64,000 nt of DNA, from contig NZ_NHSH01000057.1 of NCBI RefSeq assembly GCF_016653315.1, positions 124,001 to 188,000 of the forward strand, written 5' to 3'. This DNA is from Halochromatium roseum. GTDB lineage: Bacteria > Pseudomonadota > Gammaproteobacteria > Chromatiales > Chromatiaceae. Both the position numbers and the translations under genes were made by a program. Position 1 is the stretch's first letter. Each line of letters opens with the position of its first letter. Positions 63,442 through 64,000 of this stretch are shown here, in pieces. Under the pieces are notes generated by a model that worked only from the letters and a program-made list of their open reading frames with translations, searched no databases and was not told the DNA's origin.

Positions 63442-63732
63442 ATGACCAACGACGCCTTCAACCAACGCCTGCGCTCACTGATCGGACGCAACTGCTGCTA
63501 TTTTGGCCGCGACTGCAGGATCGTCGAGATCCTGAGCGATAGCGACAACGAGCAGGGGCATCTGGTTCTCGAGGCCTTTGACGCAGTCCCCCCGATCCAG
63601 ACCGACCAGTTCGGCCAGGCGGTGTTCCGTGCTAACGAGCACATTGAGGTCCCAATCCAAGGTTCTCAGGGCGAGTTTTCAGAGGAACTGATGCATCTGC
63701 TCGACGGGCTCGAGACCGGGGCTGTGCGCTAG
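63442..63732 (+). CDS. Small hypothetical protein, 96 aa
   Basis: I do not recognise a family. It is a soluble, acidic protein beginning MTNDAFNQRLRSLIGRNCCYFGRDCRIVEILSD. Its strand-rich pattern (GHLVLEAFDAVPPIQTDQFG, VFRANEHIEVPI) suggests a compact beta fold. Codon use resembles neighbouring genes, and the direct repeats in front suggest regulated expression. Upstream starts up to 63406 are possible but run into the repeats. Confidence 0.6.
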   Translation: MTNDAFNQRLRSLIGRNCCYFGRDCRIVEILSDSDNEQGHLVLEAFDAVPPIQTDQFGQAVFRANEHIEVPIQGSQGEFSEELMHLLDGLETGAVR

Positions 63733-63833
63733 GCACTGTCATTCCAGACACTCCTACAGGCTACTAAAGAAGGGCATCCCAGGCATTCGGTGTGTGGGCG
63801 TACGCGCCCTCTCAGTCGCAACATCACATCACA

Positions 63834-64000
63834 TCACGCCTGCTCCGGCCCACGACCTCCCTCTTCGTTCGCCTCCAGCCAACGCGCGACGCGCTGGACA
63901 TCATCTGGCGTGTCGACCCCTGGACCTGGCAAGGTTTTGGCCTCCGACACATGGATGCGCTCGCCATGCCAGAGCACCCGCAGCTGCTCCAGGGATTCCG
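63834..64000 (-). CDS. kdsB: 3-deoxy-manno-octulosonate cytidylyltransferase, C-terminal end (cut by window edge)
   Basis: Only the last 55 codons are present. [20 protein letters not shown] and [18 protein letters not shown] match the C-terminus of KdsB (E. coli [15 protein letters not shown] ... GVDTPEDLERV). KdsB activates KDO with CTP for lipopolysaccharide. After the conserved part a 15-residue non-conserved tail ends at TGA 63836-63834. It is on the same strand as the tyrosine phosphatase gene. Confidence 0.88.
   Translation of the reverse strand, partial: ESLEQLRVLWHGERIHVSEAKTLPGPGVDTPDDVQRVARWLEANEEGGRGPEQA

Overview
The window comes from a GC-rich gammaproteobacterium. Gene orders such as dnaB-alr-radA, xerD-dsbC and rne / rluC-HAD-sppA are typical of the class. 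The style of the accessory genes (indolepyruvate oxidoreductase with an aryl-CoA ligase, a SWIM-SNF2 ATPase, a second-type Lon) suggests Chromatiales, possibly a purple sulfur bacterium. That placement is inference, because no rRNA or photosynthesis gene is in view. I saw no tRNA, rRNA, CRISPR array or intact transposase.

Layout. 1-6.6 kb: the 5' end of fpr, a periplasmic glutathione peroxidase, then dnaB-alr-radA; dnaB carries a 472-residue LAGLIDADG intein in its P-loop. 6.7-11.1 kb: a small unknown gene, rsmA (ksgA) swollen by tandem-repeat insertions, and lon. 11.2-18.0 kb: a TSUP permease, an AlgE-like porin and an iorA-iorB-paaK-ACT cluster for aryl-2-oxoacid metabolism. 18.2-28 kb: a SWIM-SNF2 ATPase, mutS, a membrane protein, an alpha/beta hydrolase, a MIF-family tautomerase and a decayed stretch. 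28-36.3 kb: a diguanylate cyclase, then a ytcA-mdtN-mdtO-mdtP type efflux operon ending in a glutamate decarboxylase gene. 36.4-42.1 kb: a zinc-ribbon peptide with a DUF89 protein, the periplasmic thiol pair dsbA and dsbC, xerD, ogt, ycgN and maf.

42.1-51.9 kb is a defence island. It holds a type I restriction-modification system (hsdM, hsdS, hsdR), a GmrSD-like DUF262/DUF1524 protein and a YgjP-family metalloprotease. It also holds broken pieces of a DUF1016 nuclease, a ribbon-helix-helix antitoxin and a Fic protein. Its edges carry reciprocal remnants: a YgjP tail next to intact maf on the left, and a 163-bp maf fragment next to intact ygjP on the right.

51.9-64 kb returns to the core genome: sppA, a HAD phosphatase and rluC, divergent from rne with a long leader. 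Next come a sulfotransferase-glycosyltransferase-deacetylase operon, a low-molecular-weight tyrosine phosphatase, two unknown small genes, a strong terminator that may end a small RNA, and the 3' end of kdsB.

A recurring theme is tandem repeats of 12 to 27 bp kept in frame inside linkers of housekeeping proteins (RsmA, MutS, MdtO, RNase E). The most noteworthy items are the composite defence island with its reciprocal edge remnants, the DnaB intein with an inserted helix-turn-helix, the repeat-expanded RsmA, and the operon joining efflux to glutamate decarboxylase.
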